Source of the DNA: Vigna angularis
Lineage: Eukaryota > Streptophyta > Magnoliopsida > Fabales > Fabaceae
Direction: 5' to 3'
DNA: 64,000 nt
Assembly: GCF_016808095.1 (NCBI RefSeq)
Contig: NC_068971.1
Coordinates: forward strand, 7,390,501-7,454,500
Made by a program: the position numbers and the translations under genes. This document shows positions 1 to 13,821 of the stretch, piece by piece; the first letter of the stretch is position 1; each line of letters opens with the position of its first letter. The notes under the pieces were generated by a model that worked only from the letters and a program-made list of their open reading frames with translations, was not told the origin of the DNA and ran no database searches.

Positions 1-1999
1 CTTCATAATCACGGACGTGGGCACAACAGTCCCACAAGCGAATTATGATGTCCAACACTGGGCCTACGAAGTCCATCATGGATGATAGATCGAACTCAAG
101 AAAAGAAAAGTGACAGAGAACAGAAAGAGTATTGTTTGTGAAACCACAACAAGTGGAACAAGGAATTCAGGTTGCTCCTGTTTGTCTTTATACTATGACA
201 TCCCAAAATAAAAATATGCTGCCAACAACAACCCTGTGGCGTGTTAGCAACCGAACAGACATAACAATGGCTCTACGAGGAAGAAGAACACTATGTCATT
301 GTAGTATGCTCCATCGTTGTGGTCTAGGATTTCTTGAAATCCTGGTCATGTTTTTCATTGGTTCAAAAAGGTGGTGATTAGCTCGTTGAATTCTAGTTCA
401 CTTCCACCAAATTCTAGTGCTTGTTATTATCAATGAGTATAGCATAAGAAGTAAAAAATTCTCGATAAGCCCACCTCATTCTCATCGTTTCTCCCACCTA
501 TCATGTCATACAAGAGATTCATCGCACAGATTTGCAACTAGTTTTTTTAAGTGAGTGAGAAATAAAACATTTAGATTAAGGCAGATTACAGTAATGATAA
601 GACACTTCCATGCACATTTTCATTTGGTTTCATCATTAACTTCATCAAATTAATCAAAATTAAATAGAAAGAGTTTAAAACTTTCATTTTATGTAATTTA
701 TACTTTTAATCAATTGGAAATTATTCTAAAAAATGACTTTAAATTAGTTATTATTAAAAGCAATAATCTTTCTATAATGATTCATAGTTAAATAGCAATA
801 TAAATACCTTTACACAACTACTATACTTTTGTAATATAAATTTGACTACATATGAAAAATAATACACTTCCTCTCCATTAGACACTTAAAATTTTATCTT
901 AGACTTAGGCATTCTATTATTAGACACTCAGTAGTATTCTATCTCTTATCTCATTTCAAAGTATATTTCACACCCTATTCTTGTAATTAACTATATAAAC
1001 TTCTCTCAGTCATCTTAAATCATTTTGCAAATTTGATTTTTTTTAACTGAATATCAACCATCTTTTAAATCTATCTCTGAATTCGTTTTGTCACTCCTGC
1101 AAATATCATGAGAAACTTGTGGAGTCCAGAATAAACAGATGAGAAAGATAAGAATAATAGGTTCAAGTTCATTGCATTCAAATTTATATTAGTTCAAGTT
1201 AATTACAGTAATAAAAATGAAAAAAAAAACAAGAATTGCTACAAAAACTAGAGATATCTCAATTTAGCTTAACTACAGAAAAAAGTATACTCAGAAGGCT
1301 AAACATTTTGTTTGAGATCAGCATTTTCTTAGTGCAATGAATAATAATGCTAAATTCGAATTCTGATCCAAGCTCAACAATGGCTTTGGAATATGCATTG
1401 TTGTTTGTTTAAAATATCTGCTTGCCCCAGCAACAACATATCATCTTACATCTTGTGGATCCATAATAAAAGAGTTTATTTGTATATAAATTTTAATTTT
1501 AACATATCAAGGATAAGTTTTTTAAATAGTAAAACTAACAATTTTTTTGAATAGTAAATAAGAAACTTTTATGCATATGAATTTTAATTTTAGCAAAATA
1601 TTTTTTTCTTCTAGTTTTCTTATTCATGGTGACCATTGTTGGTAGTTCATCTAGTTCACATTTTGATGGAAAATAACTGTTAAAAACACTTTCACTTTCA
1701 TACTAAAAAAATATTCACTTAACATAATTATTCTAATTTAAAGACAGATTATTGAAATTCAATTATTTTTTTTTTAAATATACTAAGATAAATAAAAGCT
1801 TAAAAAATTACAAAGAATATTGAGTACCAAATTTGATTTATATTAATATTATCTGTTATTTAGTAGTAAATTTATTCATCTCTTCCGATGAGTCCTAGAT
1901 CATGATACACACAACACTTCATACAAAACTCACTCACACCACACTCTTCTCCAATAAGCTTATTTCCAATCCTTTCACATTCATTTCATCTTCTTCCTA
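1..1999. other. Gene-poor stretch, no supported gene
   Basis: No convincing coding region is seen. The first 550 bases are less AT-rich than the rest and look like decayed transposon sequence, but no domain could be read on either strand. From about 560 onward the DNA is very AT-rich. The last 100 bases, with pyrimidine-rich sequence, are likely the 5' UTR of the gene that starts at 2000. Confidence 0.5.
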
Positions 2000-4323
2000 A
2001 TGACATTCGAACGCCTTCACACTCTCCTTCTCTTTCTCCTCCTAGCGTCCACAATTTCCCATTTTGCCCTCGCCGGAAAGCGCAAGGTCCACATCACCGA
2101 CGACTTGGACGACGTGTTCGACGACGAGGAGGACGATGCGTGGAAGGAATGGGGCAAGAAACCTGAACCCTCTTTTCCCCCCTCCGATATTTCCAAGATG
2201 GATCCCTCGCAGATTCAGGAGGAGATGAAGAAGCGCCATGCCGGACCCGTCATCGGATTCGTCAAGCTCCGGTTTGGGGTTCGCCGGACTCCGGTGAGAA
2301 CATTGTTGGCGTTTTTTCTGTGATGTTTAGCGTGTGCCCATTTGATAGTGTGGCTGTATGTTTTCGAATTTTGGTTAAATTTGTGATCTTTTGTGGTTTT
2401 TCTGATACCCTTTACTGTGGCATAATGGGGTTGAGTTGAAGTGGTGATTTTTTTTTCTCATGCCCAGTTCGTCTTTTTTTAAAGGTCTAACTGATCTTTT
2501 AGTTTCTACAGGTTAAAACATCTTCCATTAGGCACCTATAGTTGTGTATCCATTTACTTAAAAACACTCTTTTTATTTCCTACTCATAACATTTTTAATC
2601 CTTAGGGACTAAAAATATTAAATGACATATTTAGAGAATGAAAGAGATTAAAAATGATGCGAGTATGGAATTAAAGAATTTTTTTATGTATAAAGACTAA
2701 AATTGGAAGTTTCTGCAACCAATAATAGAGTAATTAAACTCTTCTAAACAAGTTAATAAATAAAGATGAGCTCGAGTTTGAATTGAAGTGGTGGGTTTTG
2801 GTTGTGGTGAATATCAATATGGTGGTTAATGGGTTTTTGGTGAGAGTTTATTTATTCAGTTGAGCTAGAATTTAACTTCACTTATACTATCATATAGCCG
2901 GTTTCAAGTCCGGGTAATGGAAGAGGGTGTGATAGATCCAAGGTAGTCAACTGCTCAAAGTAGAACTTTCAAAATACCAATCACGGATCACCCACAACAG
3001 ACTATGTGTGAATAATATCTCTTAGAATTTGGTCTTTAACCATACCCAATGGTGTCTTGCTATTCATGTAGATATGGATTTAGGATAAGGCTTTTGTTGT
3101 TGTTTGAATTTCAACTAAAATGTGACTTCCTCTGTGCTTGTTGGATTTTGGATTGGTAAGGCGGATTGAGGTTACTTTCCTTGTGAAAAATTGATTGAAC
3201 TTTGGAATATTACTTGAAAACGACTCTGAAAGTTTAGGCTGGCGTTGCACATTTTTAGAGTTTGAGAGTGGGGATAAATTGGACTTTCTGATATAGTTTC
3301 TATTTATTGTCCATGGTTTATTTGCCGGAATTTAATTTATGTATACTATCAGAGTAAAATAGTTTACACAGACATCCAATAGGAATTTATTTTATGATCA
3401 CATCATATTCATGAATAGTTTGGACATGATAAAGTAGTCAAAACTTGATTAATGTTTACGGGAAAATGTTTTACATTGACAATGTATATAAACGGAACTT
3501 TGTTTGTTTTATGATTCGCTGTAAAATTGTCAAAATGGCTCTTTAAGTACTGCTCGATCAATATAATTAAAGATTAAGAGTGGTCTAAGAAGGTCTTGAG
3601 ATTTTGATCTGTACTTGATACTCAATATTTTGTTTGATGATGATGCATTGAGGTTTCTACTTGGAACTTTCATGTGAATACTGATTAACATAATCATTTT
3701 TCATGATTTTTATAGGACATGGTAGCTGAATTTGCCATGAAATGGACACATATTCTGAGAACTGGAGCTGTTGGAGTAAGGTTTATGGGTGTTGATCTGA
3801 ATACAATCATGTTCAACTTGGAAAGCATCAAATTCTTGGAGGAGGTATTGCTCTTTACTTTTCTGTTTTAATTTATTTTAAATATAAAGAATGAAATATA
3901 CAAGAATCTACCTGGCTTTTTAATTTTAACAGCCCGCAATCTGCTGTTATATTCTTAACCTCCCTGTTCAATTTAAAGTAAAATATACTGAATTTTAACC
4001 AATGAACTTTACCTTTTTGTTTATCTCTTGTTATATTGAAAAACTAGTTCTGGATTCGTCCTGGAGGAAATAATAAGTTTTTTATACCCTTAGTTTTTTA
4101 TGCTTTGTGTTGATATGATCTCATACTCGTATCATGTTGTCAGTTGAAGGAATTTGTCTTGGACCAATCAGAGGCTTATGAGATTAAAATGGGGGATGAA
4201 TTTTTTAGAAGACCTGGAGATCCACCTCTAGATGAAGTTATTGAGAAGCTCAACAGTGAGAAAGCCAAAGCAGATAATGCTGATACAGAGGAAATTAATC
4301 AAAATGATAAAACGGAGTTGTAA
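2000..4323 (+). CDS. MESD-like ER chaperone protein (3 exons, 200 aa)
   Basis: Exons: 2000-2293, 3716-3844, 4144-4323; all phase 0 with GT-AG introns, giving 200 aa. Residues 1-25 form a hydrophobic signal peptide, followed by a very acidic stretch (DDLDDVFDDEEDDAWKEW). The core FPPSDISKMDPSQIQ, VIGFVKLR and WTHILRTGAVGVRFMGVD resembles the MESD family (mesoderm development candidate), known in animals as ER chaperones of LDL-receptor-type proteins. In plants the client is not known to me, so the role as a luminal folding helper is inferred from the family and the signal peptide. The tail is acidic and rich in Asn and Lys; no HDEL/KDEL retention signal is seen (it ends NDKTEL). Family call fairly sure, function unsure. 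The gene is tail-to-tail with the HAD gene downstream. Confidence 0.82.
2870..3105 (+). repeat. LINE/RTE-like 3' end fragment in intron 1 of the MESD-like gene
   Basis: The stretch holds phrases I associate with plant RTE-type LINE 3' ends: CAAGTCCGGGTAATGGA, AGGGTGTGATAGATCCAAGG and a terminal GGATAAGGCTTTTGTTGTTG. It lies wholly inside intron 1 and on the same strand as the gene. No reverse transcriptase is present, so it would be a 5'-truncated copy. Call by remembered similarity only. Confidence 0.35.
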
Positions 4324-4840
4324 CAATCGGTATAGACATAATTCTATAGAAGTTGAGATAAAGCAGTTGAGTCACTCATTTTCAATGATTTACGAGTCTT
4401 CTTAAATTTTTAGTCCTTCTTTCTCTTTTAATTACTATGATGAACTGCTTCTCAATGAGAGTGAAGTAATAATCACCTTTCCTGCACTTAGCAAGACTAT
4501 TAGATCCACTTTTTACTGGTAGAAATTTTGGATAAAGAGACTGAAATGATGGTATTACTATTTTTATCATTGCTAAGGCAAGCTTGGTACTGATTAAGTT
4601 GTTGCCTTGTGACATAACACTTCTACCCACTTACAAGAAAGGTTAGAAATTACCAAGAAGTTGTATCATCTATACTTCCAACTCACTTATAGGACACGAG
4701 TGATGCAGTTTAATAAGAAAGGAAACTAGTTAAAAATACCTCATGAATTTTCAAGTGTAGCAATTTGTCGTTGCTCATAAAGGAATGAAATGGTAGTAAA
4801 TATTTAATCCAATGTTTGACAATTTAACGAAGTCAGACTA

Positions 4841-7800
4841 CTATACCAGCTTGCTACTGAAGTCAAAAAGCTCAAGAACTTGAATCCTAGGGTTGGCTGC
4901 TGCTTCTTCTCTCTCTTTTTGAGTGTTGAACCCCCAATTCACTAATCCAAACAGTCAAACATAGCAGATATACAACTCTAAGAAATACAAATAATGCAAA
5001 ACATAGAAACTGAAAGAAACAAATAGATAGCAGAAATTACAATTGGATAGAGAGAAGAGTTCTACCCAGATACAAATTCCAGTTATCCAACTCGGGTTCT
5101 TTGATGACATTCTTTAGGGTTGCAAGCCTATCTTCCACAAAGCTGTTTAAAATTAACTTCGGTCAATTTCCCCTGAACCATACTATTAAATAAAATAACC
5201 CCTGGAAGCACAAAATCTTAACTGTAGTGTCAGCCCTTTGTGTTCTGCCATTTCCTGAAGCTTCTTTAACACTTTTACCTTGGGACTGTAATTAGTTTGG
5301 GAAAAACAAATTTGTCAATGGAATGAAGCAATTCATAGATAAAAAACATTATAAAGTGCTGATATAGAGCACCACACAGAGCTTCAGTTGGACCAAATAT
5401 ATCAAAATTTAAGACTAACCCAGTTCCTAAACCATATAATCGTTCTGGTGGTATAGTGACTCCAGCAAGCTCTCTTAGTAAAGCATCGGCAAAGCGGCTC
5501 TGAAAACAGATCAGGGGTAGAAGTAAGTAGAGAATATAAAGTGATCAGGGCATGGCAATATCAAATTGTAATGACCTGTTTTGTGGTGACAATGTACACT
5601 TTTGAGCTTGCAAATCTCAATGCATCAGCAACACCAGGATATAGTCTAGAGGTAAATCACCCACAAATTAGCAACCAAGACATAATTAGCAGGCAAAAGT
5701 TCAACACATCTTGCAGAAACATTTCTAAAATTTGAACATCTATACTCAATGCTATCAGAACTCTTTTTGTACTTTAAGCTTTTCTTGATTCATTTCATCA
5801 GATGTAAGTTCTAAGAAAAGTTATCCTATTTCTTGACATTTAATTGGACTACCTGTTTGCTCCAATCCAACCAGTGAAATCCCTCTCCAGCCATTCATCT
5901 CTGACTTTCCCAAAAAGGTCTACCAGATCTTCTCTATTCTCATTCCATTCTTCCATAATAACAGGTTTCAATTTGAACCAATTCTCCAGTATATCCTCAA
6001 CTGTAAGCCCCTTTGAAACCTTTCAGAGAACTATGACATCAGTTAAAATGGCATCATCATAGACGATGACAAAAGTTCCTTAGAATCTGATAAAAGACTT
6101 CCACTTGTTAATAAGCGAAAATAGTTTATACACTGATTATATATAAAAAGGTTTCACTGTTATTCAATAAAAATGATCACATATGATAAATTTATTGATT
6201 TTTACAAAACTATTTAAAAGTCATATTTATCATTATTTCTGATTGACTAATCACAAATACTTTTTACACTATCAATTTATTAAAAAATAAATTAAAAACT
6301 CAACGCTGAAGGTTTGCGCCAAAAGTAATAACATAAATAAAATGGTAGGCTTTATATACTAACCGAAGACTTCCTGATGGAAGGAACCCTAGTCTCAAGC
6401 AACAACCTTACAAGTAGAAGAGTTTCATATCCAGTTTCAACAACTGGACGTACCTGACATGAAAAACTTCCATTCCATATTTACATCTCATGTGTAAAAA
6501 AAAATAATCAAACTAGAATTTCATACATAGCAGTTGTCTTGAAAATGCAATTATGCAAGTTCATACATTAACAAACATTCATATTTATTTCTAACTGAAA
6601 TGCAAATCTTTAGATTGAAGCAAATATGAGCCTTATCCTAAAAACAAGTGAGTGGCACAAAACTAAAAATATTAAGATGGTATGTAGTCGTGTAAATACA
6701 CATTCATTGAAAAGAATTATTAAATATGTTTTTAGTCATTGAATTTTGATACGCAATTAAAATTCGTTTATATTTAAAATTTTAATACATTTTGATCCTC
6801 AAATTTTAAAAATAATAGATATAGTCTTTTAAACTTAATTATGATAAATTTTTTTAATATATTATATGTGTTTTATGATAACATTTGAGTTGTTTAATCT
6901 GTTTGATATATTTTCGTTTTAATGTCAACTAGGAAAAACATTTGACATATAAAAATATTTAACATAATTGGATTAAAAGAATTATATCTATTCATTTTTA
7001 AAGTTTAGAGAGAAAAATGTATCAAAATCAAAATATATCAAAGTTTCAAATAAAAATAAATTTCAATTTCTTATGAAAGTTCAAGAATTAAAAACATTTT
7101 TAATCTTAAAAAGAAATTACTTATATCACAAAAACTGAAAATGGTCATTAAGCACAATAATAACAAAGAGAAACCACTTGAAAATGTAAAAAAAAATGCT
7201 CTCCAATCTTTTTATGTACAAGGAGCCAAATTCTATTTCACGTCTACAACCAGTCCTTAAGGTATTGCGATTTATGATATTTTGATTGGAATTTTCATTT
7301 TTCATGTTTGGAGTTAACATCATCATTAAAGCATCCAAGTAGCAGTTAGCAAATGGTTAATACTTTATCTGAACATCTATGCATAAATTCATCCAAATAC
7401 CTCCTAAGACAAATTCAAGCATAAACATTATCATGAATGTTAATAGTTTTCCTCAACTAAATTCAATCTTGTTTCTTGTTTTCTTTTCCATAGTCTTTCC
7501 GCACCTATATAGTCAAAGTGGTTGATGGATTCCCAAAACATCATTCTCATAGTTAAAATGTGTTTTTGAAAAAGTTTATCTGAACTTAAAGAAGTGGTAT
7601 CTGACCTTCCTACTAGTTCTTTTCAACTTATTCAGTAAAATTTACAGTCAAACTTATGAAGAAATTATCATTTTACAAGATATTATGATCAAGTACTTAA
7701 TTGCGTTCTTTATCCAAACATTCTCAAAATTTAAAGAAAAAACGGAATAACTAACAGCACAAAACAAAACCAGCCATAAATTATTTACTGTAATCATCTG

Positions 7801-8084
7801 ATCAACAATCCAATCTTCTATGGCTGAATCCACACCATCAAACAAGGAAGGCCATCTCAACTTGGCAGCCTACAAATTATCAACAAAGTAATCACAGCTT
7901 AGTTTTGAAACCAAAACCATACATAGACTAAAAGTGATCATCAGATACTTCAATTATTTTGTGTTGTTTTCCTCTTCCATTTGAGATAAAGGGTGATAGA
8001 ATGAACCTTGAGAGCAGAGATTGCAGTCTCCCCACAACTGTCACATATAACTCCATCAAAGTCCAAAGCATAGAGGTGACCCAT
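4841..8084 (-). CDS. HAD-superfamily hydrolase, tandem copy 1 (9 exons, 268 aa)
   Basis: Exons on the minus strand: 8084-8007, 7869-7789, 6453-6364, 6019-5853, 5645-5576, 5499-5420, 5285-5223, 5142-5066, 4941-4841. Phases close exactly and give 268 aa. HAD motif I is D8-F-D10-G near the N terminus (MGHLYALDFDG), with D8 the expected nucleophile. Motif II is VYIVTTK around residue 160, motif III the lysine in GPK near 191, motif IV HFVEDRL near 214. All catalytic residues are present, so it should be an active Mg-dependent phosphatase-type enzyme; its substrate cannot be told. No transit or signal peptide is evident. Its neighbour at 9719-12948 is a paralogue with the same intron positions and phases. 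A G-box lies about 130 bases upstream of the ATG. Confidence 0.88.
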
Positions 8085-9718
8085 TTCCCTGTCTTCCTTC
8101 CAACGTTACTAAACTTATCTGAATATTATTATATTGTACTCTTGTTATGCAATTACCCACCATCCAAACAGGATTGAATTCTATGATACCAACTATCATT
8201 CAAATCAGGACACGTGCCAATCAACCATTTTTTTCTCTATTTTCTATTTATCTATTAAGAATGATAATGTTATTATCTTTATATTAAAACAGATAGATTA
8301 TTCTTTATAACCGATTCAAGATTTTTTTTCGTATGAACCAAGTAGTCAATTTGTATGAAGTTTGAAATGTTTTAACGTGTGCACGGTGCTTATTTGACTT
8401 GCTTAGTTGCTTAAAAAATATTAGGTCTTTGATATATGTGGTTTGCATTGTCTTATAAGTTGGACATGATTCAACTGTGTTATATTACATTGGATCGTTT
8501 GCATGTTCAATGAAAGTTGATTGCAAAATAAGGCAAAATATCAGTTGATATGTTAATTGCCTAAAAGAAAAACCATTAGATTGAAATATGCATTTGTTGG
8601 CATTTGAATAAGTTTCAGATTAACATATGGAACACTGTTGCATAACACAAAACATCGTAATCTGCAAAAAAAAAACATATTACAAGAGGGAACATATTTG
8701 TGGTTAAAACTACACCAACGGATAAGGAAAAGTCCCACTTCTGGATGGAATATGCAACATGCAATGCTAGAAATATCTCTCTATATAATTTATCCACGTA
8801 TTATTGCATTAAACTATAATAAACTCACTCCTCTTTATCTGTCAGACTTAGTAGAACGCATAAATTAAAAAATTACAATTACTAATCTTTTTATTCAGTA
8901 ACAACAAAAAATAACAATAAAAACAGCCTTACATATATGCTCTGTTTGGTACAGTTAAAAATCAAAACTTCCTGTTATATCCTCTATTCTACTTGGTTTG
9001 GTCCATCCTGTTTGGGTTTGAGCTGAACAAAACCATTAAGGACTATGAAGTTTTTCCTACCCAGTTTTAACATACCAGTATTTTCTAGAATCAAGCTTTG
9101 AATTAAACCTCGTGCATTAGATTAACGAGTTATTTATATGACTTTTATCTCTCCTCAATAGTGACATGAGCATTATTATTCGAGATTTAGTACGGGATTT
9201 AAAGATTGGTAAATTCATAATTAAGGTCATCTTGGACTTCTAAATGGACATTAAATAATTTCTTTATTCCCTCAGAGATAAATAAAAGGGAACAAAGGTA
9301 TTTAGTTTCAAAATCTTCAGCTTGAGAGGATGAGAAGAAGAATACAGTACTCAGATTATAAATACAGTTTATTTGGCAGATATACTTGTACTAATGCTAA
9401 AGGAAGCTTTTGACTACGAACATGACGAATATCTGTATAGAATTTGTCTAGCACTTTCCAATAATTTCTGTCAAAAGAAATAGTTAAATTCTTAATTTAT
9501 ATCTTTCTTACAGATTTTTCTATAATTTCGCTCCTCATTTGATGATTTAATTGTTTTAAGTTGAAATCTAATATAATACAAATCAATATCTGATATGATA
9601 TGAGCGTTTATAACTCTTCTCGATAATTCTGTTCAGTAGAAATATGTTATTGCTTATAAATGAGTTGGAAGAAAATATTTGGTTCAATTATTGACAACTG
9701 ATAATTCGATGAAAACCC
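8085..9718. other. Spacer between the tandem HAD genes
   Basis: AT-rich, no supported gene. The part next to 8085 should hold the promoter and 5' UTR of HAD copy 1, including the G-box at 8211. The part near 9718 is the 3' flank of HAD copy 2. The short open frames within it lack any recognisable domain. Confidence 0.55.
8211..8216. promoter_or_regulatory. G-box (CACGTG) upstream of HAD copy 1
   Basis: Palindromic CACGTG within GGACACGTGCC, about 130 bases upstream of the ATG at 8084. Such ACGT-core elements are bound by plant bZIP and bHLH factors in light or ABA responses. The paralogue has one at a similar distance (13047), which supports function. Confidence 0.45.
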
Positions 9719-12700
9719 CTATTTTAACTTCTTGCTGAAATCAGAGAGCTCAAGAACATGAATTCTGGGGATAGCTGCGGCTTCCTCTCTTTCTTGTTGG
9801 GTGTTGTAACCCCAATTCCCTGATCCAAACAATCAAGTTTATCAAGTACACTAAACATTTGGGGGAAAAGGCAATAATGCACAACATACGAACTTAGACA
9901 CGATGAGGGAAGGTGTAAAAATCATAAACAGGTAGAGAGAACTACCTAGATACAAGTTCCATTGGTCTAATTCAGGGTCTTTGATGACATTTTTCAATGT
10001 AGCTAGCCGGTCTTCAACAAAGCTGGTAGTTCAGATTAACTGGAGTTAATTTCTTTTGAACCATCTTTAGAAGTAAGACAAAGTTCTATGCATAATAATA
10101 GCCATAACCAAAATGCCATTATTTGCAGCGAAAGCACAATATCTTACTGTAGAGTCAGTCCTTGGTGCTCTGGCTTCTTTTGAAGCTGCTTCAGAACCTC
10201 TACCTTAGGACTGAAGGTGATGTCAAAGATAATCCGGTAAAAAAATATCTCATCAAAATATAGCTAGAAAAAAGAGAAACAAGTTACATATAAATATTTT
10301 ACAGCATTACTTTAGTAAAATATACTAACCCGGTTCCAAGGCCATATATTCTTTCAGGTGGTATGGTCACTCCGGCAAGCTCTCGGAGTAAGGCATCAGC
10401 AAAACGGCCCTGAAATTAGAGAAATAAGTGGAAATTAATATGATGCGGTTTCATGGTATTGGGACAATGGCCCGTTATCTTTGTCCCCTCTTATTTTGCT
10501 TAATATTGAAAGTAAAATAGTCTATTATTATTGTTAGGATTATTGTTCCCTTGCTTGGTCAAAGGGAAAAAAAGGTTACCTGTTTTGTGGTGACAATGTA
10601 CACTCTCGAGCTTGCAAATTTTAAGGCATCAGAAACACCAGGATATATTCTAAAAACACAGCATTGTCAATTAATAATAGGAAATATCATTCATGAGAGT
10701 ATGGAGAAATACATATATATTACTGCATAAAACTATTAATTAGAAGAAAAAATTCAATCAACAAAAATAGACCAATATCCCAACAATGCAACAACATTGT
10801 CTAATCAAAAGGATAACCAGAATTCAGAACCTACACAAACTGATTCCTTCAGGAGTATTATCTATAAAGGGATTTCCTTGAACAGAAATGGTTCAAAATT
10901 TGTTAACTGTCCTACTTCTCCAACATTCTGTCAATGACAATCCATTTTCAGGTCAGTCAAATAGTTGGCTAGGGATAGCATGTTTATTACACTGACAATT
11001 TATTGAAGTGGAGCGTTAGCAACACATACTCTAACTTATTCTATGCACATTTTACTATTAGTTAAATTCTGTTGGAAATCTCAGAAAAATATGGGTGGGT
11101 GAAACTAATTAAATAAGGAACTGCACTATTTGATGAGTCTCAATAAATTAAAGAGTGAGCTCGAAAAAATAAGCTAGGATTGTATTGCTAGCATTTCCCT
11201 TCATATGAACTGAGTGTTAATGTCCTCATGTTTAAGATATCTCTTCCTAGTGCTTTAGTTTTCTACCATGCATCTGGTATAAATATAAGTATCAAAAGTT
11301 AATCCCCTGTCAGGAGTATTATTTGGCTACCTGTTTGCACCAATCCAACCAGCAAAATCCTGCTCCAACCATTCATCTCTGACCTTTCCAAAAAGATCTA
11401 TCAGAGCATCCCTATTCTCACCCCATTCTTCCATAATAATAGGCTTCAACTTGGACCATTTCTCCAGTATAACCTCAACCGTGAGCCCCTCTGAAACCTT
11501 GCACAAGAACTATGACATCAGTCAACAGGTCCAGAGTTCATCTGAAAGCAAATGCAGATTCAAGCCCACTGGCATCATAATAAACTATAAACCTTGTTCC
11601 AATGACATGGCCTTTTTTTATATCACATCATTGGTACGGAATATCCACTGACTTGGTCAATGACTAATCTTAGTGACATTGTTTTCAATTGATAAGAAAT
11701 AACTGATGAGAAAAACCAAAGCAGTAAGCATTTTTACCCACCGAAGATTTCCGGATAGAAGGTGTTCTGCTCTCAAGCAACAGTCTCACGAGTAAAAGAT
11801 TTTCATATCCTGTTTCCACAACTGGTCGCACCTAACACAAAAAAACTACGGAAGTTCATCTTTGAACTGAAAACAAGTCCAACATGGTTTCATACGGAAA
11901 TAGTCTTAAATTGAAAACACATAAAAGTTACAAATAATATATTCATGACATCAAATAGTTCAATGATCTGAAATGAAAATTGATGATTGAAGCAATCAAG
12001 CAAATTTAATCTATTGCACTAAAAAATGATAGTTAAATCAGGAAACCATGGTAATCAGTTCACAAAAAGAAAACACACAAAATGGTTTTCCCTCTAATTC
12101 TCTGTAATGTTAGAAATACAAGTGTGAATTGAAAACCCCACATTGAGTAAAAATGAAAAAGATGAGTGAAATAAAATAAATAAATAAAATCCATAAGCAT
12201 CGAACCTTAAGATTTTTGTCAAGTTGCCCTTTGTGCGCATTTTAAGATGGGATCTTAATTTATCCTAGCTATGTTTGTTAAGTCTATCTTGTTACTTGGT
12301 AAGTCTACCTTCTAAGATATACATAGCCTAACTTTATATATGAGAGAAGTTTATTTCTTTTAGCTTCTTATTTTCTTCTTCATAAATTTAACCAACAAAG
12401 TCTAATTGCCTAATTAGAACATGGCAGATATTTGACACTTCATTCAAAATCAAACACCCCCTAGAATTCATCAACTAAAGTCAAACTACACGAAAATTCA
12501 AGACTCTATTGCTACCATCCAGTCATGCCTCCACTGATCACTACTCTTTCCAACCAATCAAATTACAAACCAGAGAATAGTTGCATGAAATCCATAACAA
12601 CTGAAACTAAGTGAAATGAACTTATTATACTGTGTGCATCTGGTCAATAATCCAATCTTCTGTGGCCGAATCCACCCCGTCAAACAAACCAGGCCATCTC

Positions 12701-12948
12701 ACTTTGGCAGCCTGAAAATATCCAAACAGAGAATAAATAATGATGAGCTTTAGTAGTATTATCATGAATTCACAGAGGAAAAAGCAATTGAAAAAAAAAA
12801 GTTGAAAATTATAAAGATTTTCAAATAAAAAACAAAAATTGTTTTGGGTGGAATGAAGAGAAGAACAAACCTTGACAGCAGAGACAGAGCTTTCGCCGCA
12901 GCTATCACAGATGATTCCATCGAAGTCCAACGCGTAAAGTTCACCCAT
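9719..12948 (-). CDS. HAD-superfamily hydrolase, tandem copy 2 (9 exons, 268 aa)
   Basis: Exons on the minus strand: 12948-12871, 12711-12631, 11831-11742, 11497-11331, 10649-10580, 10409-10330, 10210-10148, 10022-9946, 9819-9719. The phases close and yield 268 aa. The N terminus MGELYALDFDG carries motif I (D8, D10); VYIVTTK is motif II; GTGPK supplies the motif III lysine; HFVEDRL is motif IV. Every exon has exactly the same length as in copy 1, so the two arose by tandem duplication; many conservative differences show it is not very recent. The ATG at 12948 was chosen because the frame upstream opens only with a TTG and because copy 1 starts at the same residue. Substrate unknown; both copies look intact. 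Confidence 0.9.
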
Positions 12949-13821
12949 TTCACTCTTCTTCCCCTTTTCAGTTTCACTGTAAAGTGCTGCGTGTATTTCG
13001 TTTCCAACCAAACAGTTCCTTATTGGTCCTTCGTCGGAAATCCAAACACGTGTCCACGTAGATAGCGCTGTTCAACAAACCGAACCGAACCGCTTTTCGA
13101 CACCAATAAGGTTTAATTATGATTAAATAGTTATTTAATAATAATAATAATAAGTATTAGTATATTTTGTATTTCATAGATAAAAAGTATTAAAATATTA
13201 GTATAAAAAATTTAATTTTATTATTTTGTTTGATTTTATTAATACAATTAAATATATTATTGTTTTATTATTCGTCATCTTTGTTAAAAGAAATATTGTA
13301 ATATATAATTAATTTTAAAGAAATTATCAAATATTTCAATTTTTTTAAATAAAAAAAAGTACAAAGTTTGTTTCAATACTAGTTAGATATTAATTTGTCT
13401 TTCTTAATAAACAAATAAACGTCACATTCTAAAACTAAACGCATTTTTTATTTTTTATTTACTAGTTTAAATAAAATTTAAAACAAAATATACTATACTA
13501 AGTCAACTACTTTATTTTAATTATTAGGTCAAACCAATCTTTACAACAATGGAACAAGCAAGGGACTTGTTCAACATGTATGCTCACATACTCAAATTTT
13601 TCTTCAATGCTGTTTATAATGACGCTATTAAATATTCAGATCTAATTATGTTAGGCCATTAGGTCAAATTTTGCAGCTATGGATAGATTAACTTCTAGGT
13701 TATTTTGACTATGGATATTTTGAACTACTTTAAAATTTTCATTATATTACACGAAATGGTTAAATATACTTATATTTTTCTATGTTTTTACATTTTTATT
13801 TAATATTTATTTTATAAAGTG
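12949..13821. other. Promoter of HAD copy 2 and AT-rich spacer
   Basis: The first 130 bases hold the presumed 5' UTR and promoter of HAD copy 2. The rest is AT-rich with a short AAT-repeat run at 13136-13152. No gene is seen. Confidence 0.5.
13047..13052. promoter_or_regulatory. G-box (CACGTG) upstream of HAD copy 2
   Basis: CACGTG within AACACGTGTCCACGTAG, about 100 bases upstream of the ATG at 12948. A second ACGT core (CCACGTAG) lies a few bases away. It matches the G-box position in the tandem paralogue. Confidence 0.45.

Noticed and set aside
2042..2239. Minus-strand open frame opposite exon 1 of the MESD-like gene
   Set aside because: It mirrors the acidic codons of the real gene and has no recognisable domain.
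2890..2960. tRNA-like look of GGTTTCAAGTCCGGG
   Set aside because: No acceptor stem or anticodon arm could be folded around it; a LINE-like 3' end fits better.
12949..13011. N-terminal extension of HAD copy 2 (about 21 residues in frame upstream of the chosen ATG)
   Set aside because: The extension opens with TTG, not ATG, and the tandem paralogue starts at the same MG-LYALDFDG residue.
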